This document shows, piece by piece, positions 26,135 through 34,786 of a stretch of 64,000 nt of DNA (position 1 is its first letter; each line of letters opens with the position of its first letter). The stretch covers positions 62,001 through 126,000 of the forward strand of contig SVPE01000007.1 in assembly GCA_015066015.1 (NCBI GenBank), given 5' to 3'. The position numbers were made by a program, and so were the translations under genes. Source of the DNA: Oscillospiraceae bacterium. Lineage in GTDB: Bacteria > Bacillota > Clostridia > Oscillospirales > Acutalibacteraceae. Below the pieces are notes generated by a model that saw only the letters and a program-made list of their open reading frames with translations, had not been told where the DNA came from and did no database searches.

Positions 26135-27682
26135 ATGAGACTTTTGAGTTGTGAAGAAATGAAGCTGGTTGAGCAGGCTGCAGCAAGAACGGGGTTGTCT
26201 TATCAGCGAATGATGGATAATGCGGGAAGCGCCTGCGCAAGAAATATCCGCAATGAAATTGAAAAAGAGCCGATGCATAAGAACAGGGTCGCTGTTGTCT
26301 GCGGTAAAGGTAATAACGGCGGAGACGGCTTTGTTGTTGCCAGAAAGCTTGCTGAAAACGGCTACAATGTATGCGTCATACTTGCGTTGGGTTACCCTAC
26401 AAGTCAGGAAGCAACCTATATGTATAAGCTTGTTCTTGACCAGTCAATAAGGACTGTATGGTACGATGCCGATAAGGATCGTGCACTTCAGACAATAAAG
26501 AATGCAGATGTTCTCGTTGATGCAGTTTTTGGATTCAGCTTTGCAGGTTCACTTGACGAGGAAATGCGCACTCTTATAAGAGAAATGAATGCATCTGAGG
26601 CGGTTAAATTTGCCCTTGACGTACCAAGCGGTGTTTACTGCGACAGTGGGTACTGTGACCCTGACTGCTTTAGAGCTGATTATACAATTGCTATCTCTGC
26701 GCTTAAGCCGGCACATATTTTCCATCCTGCATCTGAGTGTTGCGGTGATATCATAATTGCGAATATAGGTATACCCGATGAATGCTATAGCGTTGCAGGC
26801 GATAATATTTACACATATAATAAAGCTGAAGTAAAAAAACTCTTTCCTAAAAGGCGCATAACTGCGCACAAAAACACCTTCGGACACGTTCTTTGCATTT
26901 GCGGAAGCAGAACAATGGCAGGTGCTCCTGTTCTTGCGGCTTCAGCGGCTCTGAGAAGCGGCGCCGGACTTGTCACTCTTGCTTTTCCCGAAAGCCTTTA
27001 CAACGTCGTTTCCGGCAAAATAACAGAGGCTTTACTGATGCCTGTTGCCGAAAACAGTGAGGGTACTTTTTCAGCTTGCGGTCTAAAAAAAGTTCTTGCA
27101 GAGCTTGATAAATACGATGCAATTGTTATCGGTTGCGGAATGGGTGTCAACGAGGATACAAGAGCGATACTGTGTGCAGTACTTGAAAATGCAAAGGTGC
27201 CCGTAGTTATTGATGCTGATGGACTGAATATTCTCTCAAAGGATCTGTCTGTTTTGTCACAGGCAAAAGGCAAAATTGTAATTACTCCGCACATCGGAGA
27301 AATGCAGCGCCTTTGTAAACTTGATAAAGACGTGATTCTTACAGATAAAATTCGTGTTGCACAGCAGTTCGGTGAGAAGTATGGTGTTTACGTTGTTTTG
27401 AAGGGGGCAAATACTGTTGTTGCCTCACCGGACAGTAAACGAGTCTATATAAACAATACGGGCAACACAGGTCTTTCCAAGGGCGGAAGCGGTGATGTGC
27501 TCGCAGGGCTTATAGGCGGATTTATTGTTCAAGGCTTCGACTTTACAGATGCCGTTACATCAGCCGTGTTTGTTCACGGATATACCGGTGACGTTGTAAG
27601 TGAACGTACATCAAAAAGAGGAATGCTTCCATCTGATGTTGTAAATGAGCTTGCTTATTCTCTCGCTCATTTTGAAAACTGA
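26135..27682 (+). CDS. nnrD: Bifunctional NAD(P)HX epimerase / ADP-dependent dehydratase
   Basis: This enzyme of about 515 residues repairs damaged NAD(P)H. The N-terminal YjeF_N epimerase domain (about 1-210) has VVCGKGNNGGDGFVVARKL and the LDVPSGV loop. The C-terminal ribokinase-like dehydratase domain (about 225-510) has VICGSR-type core, DADGLNIL, ITPHIGEM and the nucleotide loop TGLSKGGSGDVLAG. An in-frame ATG at 26123 would add four residues, but it lies in the stem of a strong hairpin, and family members usually begin like MRLLSCEEM, so 26135 is preferred. The fusion of both activities is usual in bacteria. Confidence 0.92.
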   Translation: MRLLSCEEMKLVEQAAARTGLSYQRMMDNAGSACARNIRNEIEKEPMHKNRVAVVCGKGNNGGDGFVVARKLAENGYNVCVILALGYPTSQEATYMYKLVLDQSIRTVWYDADKDRALQTIKNADVLVDAVFGFSFAGSLDEEMRTLIREMNASEAVKFALDVPSGVYCDSGYCDPDCFRADYTIAISALKPAHIFHPASECCGDIIIANIGIPDECYSVAGDNIYTYNKAEVKKLFPKRRITAHKNTFGHVLCICGSRTMAGAPVLAASAALRSGAGLVTLAFPESLYNVVSGKITEALLMPVAENSEGTFSACGLKKVLAELDKYDAIVIGCGMGVNEDTRAILCAVLENAKVPVVIDADGLNILSKDLSVLSQAKGKIVITPHIGEMQRLCKLDKDVILTDKIRVAQQFGEKYGVYVVLKGANTVVASPDSKRVYINNTGNTGLSKGGSGDVLAGLIGGFIVQGFDFTDAVTSAVFVHGYTGDVVSERTSKRGMLPSDVVNELAYSLAHFEN

Positions 27683-27700
27683 ATCGCGATTTGTATTACA

Positions 27701-27735
27701 GGTGTCCTTGCAAATAAATGTAAGGGCATCTTTTT
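27701..27735 (+). terminator. Terminator after the NAD(P)HX repair gene
   Basis: GGTGTCCTTGCA (27701-27712), 6-nt loop, TGTAAGGGCATC (27719-27730), twelve pairs including wobbles, then TTTTT. Confidence 0.8.
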
Positions 27736-27844
27736 ATGCACATAATCAGGCACTATACATAAAATAATATTGATTCCGATTGATTAAAACTTTGCCCTCA
27801 GGGTAAGAATATGACTGTAATGCGAGAATATCTGGAGTGGTTTC

Positions 27845-28195
27845 ATGTCAGTCAAACGCGGAGAAATATATTATGCAGATCTTAGTCCGGTTGTAGGCTC
27901 TGAGCAGGGTGGTATAAGACCGGTACTTATTGTACAGAACGATGTCGGAAACAAATTCAGTCCGACTGTAATAGCTGCTGCAATAACAAGTCAGCGGTTT
28001 AAAAGTAATCTGCCAACTCATATCAAAGTTGATGCAGACAATTGCGGTCTTGCGAAGGACTCCATTGTCTTACTTGAACAGGTAAGGACGATTGACAAAC
28101 AAAGATTAAGGGAAAAAATGGGGATTCTCGGCAAGCAGGATATGAGTAAAATTGACAAAGCTTTGTCCGTAAGTTTCGGTCTTATGGAGATGTAA
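27845..28195 (+). CDS. MazF/PemK-family endoribonuclease toxin, no antitoxin gene beside it
   Basis: This 116-residue protein matches MazF (EndoA/NdoA): KRGEIYYADLSPVVGSEQGG at the start, GIRPVLIVQND, and the IAAAITSQ strand with the conserved serine/threonine region. Homologues cut single-stranded mRNA at short motifs. In Bacillus the antitoxin gene sits directly upstream; here the 162 bp before the start hold no MazE-like reading frame, and none follows. Position after the NAD(P)HX repair gene is similar to the Bacillus ydcC-alr-ndoAI-ndoA neighbourhood. A GGAG site precedes the ATG. Confidence 0.9.
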   Translation: MSVKRGEIYYADLSPVVGSEQGGIRPVLIVQNDVGNKFSPTVIAAAITSQRFKSNLPTHIKVDADNCGLAKDSIVLLEQVRTIDKQRLREKMGILGKQDMSKIDKALSVSFGLMEM

Positions 28196-28213
28196 TACAT
28201 AAGACTGAACAAA

Positions 28214-28257
28214 AAAGGAGCTGCTACCGTTTGGGTAACAGCTCTTTAAATTTTTTG
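28214..28257. terminator. Terminator between mazF-like and permease genes
   Basis: AAAGGAGCTG-CTACC and GGGTAA-CAGCTCTTT form a stem around GTTT, with A-run upstream and TTTTTT downstream. It can serve both convergent genes. Confidence 0.8.
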
Positions 28258-28266
28258 ATTTACAAC

Positions 28267-29691
28267 TTATGATTTCTTTTTATTCTTCATGAAGAATGCG
28301 CCGATTATCATAAGAACAGCATATGTGATAAGGTAGAAGAGAACGGGAAGAGAGAACTTGCCGTCAGCCTGTGCTGCCTGATAGGGATAAATACCGTGAG
28401 CAAATATTGCGGCAACAACCATAAAGATTGAACCGAAAATTGCAAGAACAGGAGCGATTTTACCTTTTACAACGCCGAGGTCTTTACTTTTGATAAACAT
28501 GCTGATGAAGATGGGAATGTACATAGCATATGTTGTGATAATGGGAAGCTCAGATGAGTCAAATGAGAAGAGACCGAACCAGGCTGTGTCGAGGTTTGCA
28601 CCGTAGAAGTAGAGAAGCCAAAAACCGCTGATTAAAAGACCGATCATTGAGGAGTTAACAGGCATATTTGTTGCGGAATCAACCTGCTTGAAGATTTCGG
28701 GCTTGGGTCCCATATTACGTGCAGCAATAGCGTGGAAAGCTCTTGAGCATCCGAGTGTGAGACCGTTGAGAGTACCAAGACAGGAAATAACAACAAAGAG
28801 GAAGAGTGCGACACCGGCAAAATTACCGAATACAGATGAGAATGCAATTCTTGCACCTGCTTCGCCGCCGTCCATGATAACTTTATTTTCAATGCCGCCG
28901 GCAAGACCAATGTAATAAGTGATGTAAACAGCAACGATAATAAGTGTACCCATAACAAGAGCCTTGGGAAGATTCTTTTTTGCATCTCTGAGCTCTGCGT
29001 TGATTGAAGTTGCACAAATCCAGCCTTCATAAGCAAAGGCAGTAGCAACAACAGCCTTGAAGAGACCGCTGGATGTTGAAATGTCCTCGTTAACTACGTT
29101 CTGGAAATTCTGAATAAGAAGTCCGTCGCCTGTAAGACCCTTAATTGTACCTACAATAGCCATAAGAAACAGAGGAATAAGCTTGATGAATGTTGCGGAA
29201 ATCTGGAATTTACCTGCAATCTTCGGAGCAATTGCATTAAGGAAGAAAATTGCTATAAGAAGAACACCGGCAATTGTCATACACTGAGGGCCGGCAATGC
29301 TGAGCTGAGCTTCTTCAGGAAGGAAAGCGTTAATGAATACACAAAGGTATCTTGCACTTACCCAAGCGAGAACTGATGTGAGTGTGGGATAGTAGAAAAC
29401 TGCAAGGAACCATCCCATAAAGTATGCGTATTTTTTACCGCACATTGCTTCTGCATAGTCAACGATACCGCTTACCTTTTCGTGCTTTGTTGCAAGGATT
29501 GAAAATGCATAAGCACAGACGACCATAATGATACCGCCGATGATCCATGCGAGAATACCAACGGGAAGATTACCGCCGGTTTCGGTGAGAATTTTCTCCG
29601 CCTTGAAGAAAACACCGCTACCGATAACAGTACCGACTACGGTGCAGATTGCTGTGAGCAATCCGTATTTTTTATTAAGTTGAGTTGCCAT
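28267..29691 (-). CDS. APC-family amino acid permease
   Basis: This 474-residue protein has twelve predicted membrane segments and the APC-superfamily opening (GLLTAICTVVGTVIGSGVFF), with the TM1 glycine motif GSGVF for substrate backbone binding. A conserved FAYEGWI segment falls in TM6. LAT-like exchangers and serine/threonine transporters share this pattern; the substrate cannot be assigned. It ends in a basic tail (MKNKKKS). An AAGGAG site precedes the ATG at 29691, and it is transcribed alone, divergently from recA. Confidence 0.88.
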   Translation of the reverse strand: MATQLNKKYGLLTAICTVVGTVIGSGVFFKAEKILTETGGNLPVGILAWIIGGIIMVVCAYAFSILATKHEKVSGIVDYAEAMCGKKYAYFMGWFLAVFYYPTLTSVLAWVSARYLCVFINAFLPEEAQLSIAGPQCMTIAGVLLIAIFFLNAIAPKIAGKFQISATFIKLIPLFLMAIVGTIKGLTGDGLLIQNFQNVVNEDISTSSGLFKAVVATAFAYEGWICATSINAELRDAKKNLPKALVMGTLIIVAVYITYYIGLAGGIENKVIMDGGEAGARIAFSSVFGNFAGVALFLFVVISCLGTLNGLTLGCSRAFHAIAARNMGPKPEIFKQVDSATNMPVNSSMIGLLISGFWLLYFYGANLDTAWFGLFSFDSSELPIITTYAMYIPIFISMFIKSKDLGVVKGKIAPVLAIFGSIFMVVAAIFAHGIYPYQAAQADGKFSLPVLFYLITYAVLMIIGAFFMKNKKKS

Positions 29692-29721
29692 AAAGAATTC
29701 TCCTTTTTATTTGATAAACTA

Positions 29722-29750
29722 AATTTATCACATTTTTGAGCTATAGTCAA
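29722..29750 (-). promoter_or_regulatory. Promoter of the permease gene
   Basis: On the minus strand, TTGACT (29750-29745), 17-bp spacer, TAAATT (29727-29722). Confidence 0.6.
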
Positions 29751-29822
29751 TAAAATTTTTCTTTTTTGCTTTAATTTTACCAACTTCGAATTTAAAAATT
29801 TTAAAAATATACCGAAAAACAG

Positions 29823-29851
29823 TTGATTTTTAGTAATCTATGTTGTATAAT
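29823..29851 (+). promoter_or_regulatory. Promoter of recA
   Basis: TTGATT at 29823-29828, 17-bp spacer, TATAAT at 29846-29851. The bases TGTTGTATAATG around the -10 box also occur at the lon promoter. Confidence 0.8.
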
Positions 29852-29859
29852 GTGTTCAT

Positions 29860-29873
29860 CGAACATTTGTACG
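29860..29873 (+). promoter_or_regulatory. LexA (SOS) box of recA
   Basis: CGAACATTTGTACG fits the Firmicutes LexA box CGAAC-N4-GTTCG with one mismatch in the second half. It covers the predicted transcription start, so LexA bound there would block recA until DNA damage. Confidence 0.8.
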
Positions 29874-29890
29874 TTTGGAGGAATAGGATT

Positions 29891-30991
29891 ATGGCTGACA
29901 AAAAAAGTGCTCTTAATGCTGCTCTTGCGCAGATCGAAAAACAGTACGGTAAAGGTGCGATTATGCGCCTTGGTCAGAATACAGAAATGAATGTTGAGGC
30001 AATTTCTACAGGCTCAGTAGGGCTAGACCTTGCAACAGGTATCGGCGGACTTCCCAAGGGAAGAATTGTTGAAATTTACGGTCCTGAATCTTCGGGTAAG
30101 ACAACCCTTGCGCTTCATTGTATCGCCGAAGCACAGAAGGCAGGCGGTGAAGCTGCTTTTATTGATGCTGAGCATGCACTTGATCCCGTTTATGCAAAGG
30201 GTGTAGGTGTTGACGTTGATTCACTTCTTGTTTCACAGCCGGATAACGGTGAAGATGCGCTTTCTATCACTGAGGCGCTTGCTCGTTCAGGTGCTCTTGA
30301 TGTAATTGTTGTTGACTCTGTTGCTGCTCTTGTACCCAGAGCCGAGATTGAAGGTGAAATGGGAGACAGCCATGTCGGACTTCATGCGAGACTTATGTCT
30401 CAGGCGTTAAGAAAGCTCACAAGCGTTGTTGCAAAGTCAAACACTCTTGTTATTTTCATCAATCAGCTTCGTGAGAAGGTCGGTGTTATGTACGGCAATC
30501 CTGAGGTTACAACCGGCGGCAGAGCACTTAAATTCTATTCATCATTAAGAATTGACGTAAGAAAGATAGAACAGCTGAAGGCTCCCGGCAACGAATTTAT
30601 CGGTGCGAGAACAAGAGCGAAGATTGTTAAAAACAAGGTTTCACCTCCATTCAAAGAGGCTGAGTTTGACATTATGTACGGTAAGGGTATTTCCCGTATC
30701 GGTGAAATTGTTGATCTTGGCGTGAAGTTTGATATTATCAATAAGAGCGGCGCATGGTTCTCTTACGGTGAGACAAGACTCGGTCAGGGAAGAGACAATG
30801 TTAAGCTTCTTCTTGAAAGAGAAAAAGCTCTCTGTGCAGAAATTGAAGGGAAAATCCGTAAGGCAATGCTCGGAAAAGATGAGAAGGATGAAAAAGTTGC
30901 TGAAAAAAAAGAGCCTGTTATTCTTACTCCGAAGAGACCTGCAGGCAGTGTAAGAGCAAGAATTGACATTGCTGTTGATGATGACGAATAA
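29891..30991 (+). CDS. recA: Recombinase RecA
   Basis: This protein of about 366 residues drives homologous recombination and induces LexA cleavage. Walker [10 protein letters not shown], the catalytic EAEHALD-like segment (IDAEHALDP), Walker [11 protein letters not shown] and the L2-region [20 protein letters not shown] are all present, with an acidic/lysine-rich C-terminal tail. The ATG at 29891 is chosen because GGAGG (29877-29881) lies 9 bp upstream and the protein then begins with the family-typical [12 protein letters not shown]; an earlier in-frame ATG at 29840 lies before the transcription start. recX overlaps its stop by one base. Confidence 0.98.
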   Translation: MADKKSALNAALAQIEKQYGKGAIMRLGQNTEMNVEAISTGSVGLDLATGIGGLPKGRIVEIYGPESSGKTTLALHCIAEAQKAGGEAAFIDAEHALDPVYAKGVGVDVDSLLVSQPDNGEDALSITEALARSGALDVIVVDSVAALVPRAEIEGEMGDSHVGLHARLMSQALRKLTSVVAKSNTLVIFINQLREKVGVMYGNPEVTTGGRALKFYSSLRIDVRKIEQLKAPGNEFIGARTRAKIVKNKVSPPFKEAEFDIMYGKGISRIGEIVDLGVKFDIINKSGAWFSYGETRLGQGRDNVKLLLEREKALCAEIEGKIRKAMLGKDEKDEKVAEKKEPVILTPKRPAGSVRARIDIAVDDDE

Positions 30992-31614
30992 TGAAGCTTA
31001 CTTATAAAAAAGGAAAAGGCGACAAAATACACATAAGCATCGACGGTGAGTACAGGCTTACCGTCGATGAAATGTATTTTTCATCCCTGTACCTCAAAGA
31101 CGGTCAGGAGATAAGCGAAGAAGAATACAGCGAACTTGAAAGCACGGTAAATATACGCCGTGCTTATAACTGTGCCGTCTCACTTCTTTCAAGGCGTGAC
31201 CACAGTGAAAATGAGCTTTTGAAAAAGCTTTGTGAAAAGGGATTTTCAGCCGGTGCAGAAGAAGCGATTGAGAAGCTGAAGTCGGGAGGCTATGTTGACG
31301 ATGAACGTTTTTGCCGCATGTTTGCTTCTGAGCTTATCAGGCTTAAGGGCTACGGCAGACGAAGAGTTGAGCAGGAGCTTTACCGTAAGGGTGTCAGCCG
31401 TGAAATAATCGGCGCTGTTCTTGAAGAAATTTCCTTTGACAGTGAAAAATTAATCAGTATAATTAAAAGAAAGTATCTTACAAAGCTGACTGACGAAAAG
31501 GGTAGAAAAAGAGTTGTCGATACGCTTGTGCGCCTTGGTTACTCTTATAGCGAAATACGCGATGCTTTAAAAGAAATCGATGAAGAAATTCCGTGTGAGG
31601 TGTACGATGAGTAA
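30991..31614 (+). CDS. recX: RecA regulator RecX
   Basis: This 207-residue helical protein belongs to the RecX family that modulates RecA filament growth. Three-helix repeats are visible, with the typical SLLSRRDHSENELLKKL, GYVDDERFCRMF and GYGRRRVEQELYRKGV segments. The ATG shares its first base with the recA stop (TAATGA), so the two are translationally coupled and both fall under the LexA box. Length is within the family's usual 150-270 residues. Confidence 0.92.
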   Translation: MKLTYKKGKGDKIHISIDGEYRLTVDEMYFSSLYLKDGQEISEEEYSELESTVNIRRAYNCAVSLLSRRDHSENELLKKLCEKGFSAGAEEAIEKLKSGGYVDDERFCRMFASELIRLKGYGRRRVEQELYRKGVSREIIGAVLEEISFDSEKLISIIKRKYLTKLTDEKGRKRVVDTLVRLGYSYSEIRDALKEIDEEIPCEVYDE

Positions 31615-32932
31615 AATTGCAATGATAGGTCTTGGTTGTCCGAAAAATCAGGTTGACGGAGAGATGCTTCTTTCGCGACTTATTGACGGAGGCTTTGATA
31701 TAGTCGGTGACCTTGACGTGGCAGACCTTGTAATTATAAATACCTGCGGTTTTATTGACGATGCAAAAAAAGAGGCTATAGACAACATTTTATATGCAGT
31801 TTCTCTTAAAGATGAAGGAATGATCAAGGGTGTTGTTGTTACCGGTTGCCTTGCCGAGCGTTATCAGCAAGAAATACTTAATGAAATTCCTGAGGTCGAT
31901 GCGGTTGTAGGCATCGGAGCAAACGGTGAGATTGCTGAAATATGCAGAAAGGTCCTTGAAGGCAATACTGTTGCAGAGTTTCCGTCGAAATACTGTATGC
32001 CCCTCGAGGGCGACAGGATTCTTTCTACACCGCCTCACTATGCCTATCTTAAAATAGCGGAAGGATGCTCTAACTGTTGCACATACTGTGCGATTCCGTC
32101 TATCCGCGGTAAATTCAGAAGCCGGGAAATAGAAAACATCCTCGAGGAAGCAAATAGCCTTGCTATCAACGGTATTAAGGAGCTTATAGTTGTTGCTCAG
32201 GATACTACACGCTACGGTATTGACCTTTACGGCGAGCTTAAATTACCCGCTCTGCTCAGAGAGCTTTGCAGAATTAACGGTATTGAATGGATAAGAATAC
32301 TCTATTGCTATCCCGAATGTCTTACAGATGAGCTTATTGATGTAATGGCAAGTGAGGATAAGATTTGTAATTATATTGATTTACCTTTACAACATGCCGA
32401 CGGTGACGTGCTCAAACGTATGAACAGAACCGGAGATGAGCAGAGCCTTACAGAGCTTATAAGTAAGCTCAGAGCAAAAATCCCCGATGTCGTAATCCGC
32501 ACGACCTTTATTACGGGATTTCCCGGGGAAAGTGAGGAGAACTTTGAAACTCTTTCACGATTTATAAATAATATAAAGTTTGACCGTCTCGGTTGCTTCG
32601 CTTATTCACCCGAAGAGGGTACCTTTGCGGCAAAAATGGGAAATCAGATTGACGATGAGATCAAAGCTCACCGCAGCGAAATTATTATGCAGCAGCAGTA
32701 TGAGATATTTGCCGGAAAGCAGGAAAGCAGAGTCGGTACTGTTATGACCGCAATTGTTGACGGCTTCGATGATGATAATATGCTCTATATGGGCAGAACC
32801 TATATGGATGCACCTGAAATAGATTCAAGCGTAATCATTTCAACGGAGAATGAGCTTGAAGCCGGACAGTTCGTAAAAATAAAAATTCTCGGCGTTGACG
32901 ATTGTGATCTTGTCGGTGAAGTGATCGATTAA
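31607..32932 (+). CDS. rimO: Ribosomal protein S12 methylthiotransferase RimO
   Basis: This radical-SAM enzyme of about 441 residues adds a methylthio group to the conserved aspartate of ribosomal protein S12. The N-terminal MTTase domain has its iron-sulfur cysteines in IGLGCPKN, INTCGFID and VTGCLAERY. The radical-SAM cluster is CSNCCTYC in AEGCSNCCTYCAIPSIRG, and a TRAM domain closes the protein. An ATG at 31580 in frame would begin inside recX; the start at 31607 with GAGGTG before it gives the standard opening MSKIAMIGLGCPKNQVD. It overlaps recX by 8 bp. Confidence 0.95.
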   Translation: MSKIAMIGLGCPKNQVDGEMLLSRLIDGGFDIVGDLDVADLVIINTCGFIDDAKKEAIDNILYAVSLKDEGMIKGVVVTGCLAERYQQEILNEIPEVDAVVGIGANGEIAEICRKVLEGNTVAEFPSKYCMPLEGDRILSTPPHYAYLKIAEGCSNCCTYCAIPSIRGKFRSREIENILEEANSLAINGIKELIVVAQDTTRYGIDLYGELKLPALLRELCRINGIEWIRILYCYPECLTDELIDVMASEDKICNYIDLPLQHADGDVLKRMNRTGDEQSLTELISKLRAKIPDVVIRTTFITGFPGESEENFETLSRFINNIKFDRLGCFAYSPEEGTFAAKMGNQIDDEIKAHRSEIIMQQQYEIFAGKQESRVGTVMTAIVDGFDDDNMLYMGRTYMDAPEIDSSVIISTENELEAGQFVKIKILGVDDCDLVGEVID

Positions 32933-32947
32933 AACAAGAGGTATCTT

Positions 32948-33835
32948 ATGGTTTATTTAAGCAGCTTTCACTTGCCGTCTCAGGGTGAAGACGAGGGCTT
33001 CTTTTTCGGTTTTAACCCCAAAAATATGAGAAATATTTACACGTCAAAATACCCCTTCGGAATGTTCCGTTACAGGGGGTTGCCTGAAGATTTTGAGTTT
33101 TCTGATATAACGATTATCTGCGGAAACAACGGAAGCGGTAAAAGCACTATTCTGAACGTAATTGCCGAAAAGCTTGAGCTGAAGAGAAATTCACCCTTTA
33201 ACCGTACGGATTTTTTCGGTGACTATGTTGATCTTTGCGATTACACGCTTGAAAGATCCCTTTCCCCGAGAAGCTGTGTTATAACAAGTGATGATGTGTT
33301 TGACCGTGTGCTGGATATCCGTCGCGTTAATGACGGAATTGACAGTAAGCGGGAGGATTTATTGCAGGAATGGCTTGAAAGCAACAGCGACACCGCCGAT
33401 ACAACTCTTCACGGGCTTGACGATTACGAGCGATGGAAAAGAGTTTCTGATGCAAGAAACCGAAAAAAGAGCCAATCTCAGTTTATCCGCTCACATCTTG
33501 TAAGAAACATTCAGGAGCGCTCCAACGGTGAAAGCTCCTTGTCCTTGTTCGTTGACAGTATTACCGATGACGCCCTGTATCTTCTTGATGAGCCGGAAAA
33601 CAGCCTTTCTCCGTCAAATCAGCTTGAGCTTAAATATTTTATAGAAGATTCTGTAAGAAATCACGGCTGTCAGTTTATTATATCGACGCATTCTCCCTTT
33701 CTTCTTTCGCTCAAGGGTGCAAGAATTTATGACATCGACTCCAATCCCGTTAAGCTTTGCAAATGGACAGAGCTTGAGTGCGTTAAGGTCTACCGCGATT
33801 TTTTTAAGGATAATGAGGAAAAGTTTAGTCCGTAA
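32948..33835 (+). CDS. Predicted AAA/ABC-type ATPase (COG3910-like)
   Basis: This 295-residue soluble ATPase has Walker A GNNGSGKST at 59-67, a Walker B ALYLLDEPE near 210 followed by NSLSP in signature position, and a switch histidine in ISTHSPFLLSL near 240. It has no transmembrane part and no coiled-coil long enough for an SMC or RecN protein. The closest group is the stand-alone predicted ATPases of COG3910, whose role is unknown. It starts 15 bp after rimO and is probably in the recA-recX-rimO transcript; no partner effector gene lies beside it. Confidence 0.85.
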   Translation: MVYLSSFHLPSQGEDEGFFFGFNPKNMRNIYTSKYPFGMFRYRGLPEDFEFSDITIICGNNGSGKSTILNVIAEKLELKRNSPFNRTDFFGDYVDLCDYTLERSLSPRSCVITSDDVFDRVLDIRRVNDGIDSKREDLLQEWLESNSDTADTTLHGLDDYERWKRVSDARNRKKSQSQFIRSHLVRNIQERSNGESSLSLFVDSITDDALYLLDEPENSLSPSNQLELKYFIEDSVRNHGCQFIISTHSPFLLSLKGARIYDIDSNPVKLCKWTELECVKVYRDFFKDNEEKFSP

Positions 33836-33840
33836 ATGTG

Positions 33841-33869
33841 TTGACAAACAGGCAGCAGCTGTGTATAAT
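33841..33869 (+). promoter_or_regulatory. Consensus promoter of the cysE-cysS leader
   Basis: TTGACA at 33841-33846, 17-bp spacer, TATAAT at 33864-33869, a perfect match to the housekeeping consensus. Confidence 0.9.
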
Positions 33870-33875
33870 GTATTA

Positions 33876-34125
33876 AACAATATTCAAATGCGTTTAAAGG
33901 GAGAAGTAGTCACATACCCCTTCATCCAAGAGAGGAACTGTAAGGTGAAAGTGTTCCGTTGAAGAAGTGATGAAATGCACCCGTCAGCACCCGAGGGGAA
34001 CAAAGTATCCGAGGGCGTAGACCGGCGTTAACGGTAAAGCTATTATTATGTAGCTGAGTTATAAGTCAGAGTGGAACCGCGTATTAACGCCTCTGTCCGA
34101 AATTTTTTCGGATGGGGGTTTATTT
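33876..34125 (+). promoter_or_regulatory. Cysteine T-box leader of cysE-cysS
   Basis: The T-box variant AGTGGAACCGCG lies at 34070-34081. It is followed by a terminator stem, CCTCTGTCCGAA (34090-34101) with TTCGGATGGGGG (34107-34118), and a T-rich run. The probable specifier is TGC (cysteine) in GAAATGCACC, near 33976-33978. The leader would let uncharged tRNA-Cys raise both cysteine synthesis (cysE) and tRNA charging (cysS). Confidence 0.9.
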
Positions 34126-34147
34126 TTTTATAAATAGGTGATAGAAT

Positions 34148-34786
34148 ATGTTTGACAGATTAAAGGAAGATCTTCAATGTGTCAAGGACCGCGACCCTGC
34201 CGCACGAAGCAATCTTGAAATTATGCTTCTTTATCCCGGCTATAAGGCGGTCAGAGCGTACAGAAGAGCACATTGGTTTTATAATCACAAAATGTACTTT
34301 CTTGCCCGTGCGATATCACAGCACAGTGTAAAAAAAACAAATATAGAAATTCATCCCGGTGCACAGATAGGCAGACGCTTTTTTATCGACCACGGAACAG
34401 GTGTCGTTATCGGTGAAACAGCTATAATCGGTGATGACTGCACAATTTATCAGGGTGTAACTCTTGGTGGTACAGGTAAGGATCACGGCAAGCGACATCC
34501 TACGCTCGGCAATAACGTACTTGTCGGTGCGGGCGCAAAGGTGCTCGGTCCCTTTACTATCGGTGATAACTCGAATGTAGCTGCAGGTTCTGTCGTTCTC
34601 TCTGCGATTCCTGAAAATTCAACTGCCGTCGGCTCGCCTGCGAGAGTTGTGAAGCAGAACGGCAAACGGGTCGATAAGCTTGACCACATTCATACACCCG
34701 ACCCCTTATCACAGGAACTTTGCTTGTTAAAAGCTAAAATAGATAAACTTGAAAAACATATAAAAGAACTGGAGGAAAAACAATGA
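34148..34786 (+). CDS. cysE: Serine O-acetyltransferase
   Basis: This 212-residue enzyme acetylates serine with acetyl-CoA, the first step of cysteine synthesis. After a helical N-terminus come left-handed beta-helix hexapeptide repeats from about residue 65, with the signature IHPGAQIGRRFFIDHGTGVV and GVTLGGTGKDHGKRHPTLG. The C-terminal 30 residues form a charged helix (KAKIDKLEKHIKELEEK). It overlaps cysS by 4 bp and shares its T-box control. Length is that of the short Firmicutes CysE. Confidence 0.95.
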   Translation: MFDRLKEDLQCVKDRDPAARSNLEIMLLYPGYKAVRAYRRAHWFYNHKMYFLARAISQHSVKKTNIEIHPGAQIGRRFFIDHGTGVVIGETAIIGDDCTIYQGVTLGGTGKDHGKRHPTLGNNVLVGAGAKVLGPFTIGDNSNVAAGSVVLSAIPENSTAVGSPARVVKQNGKRVDKLDHIHTPDPLSQELCLLKAKIDKLEKHIKELEEKQ

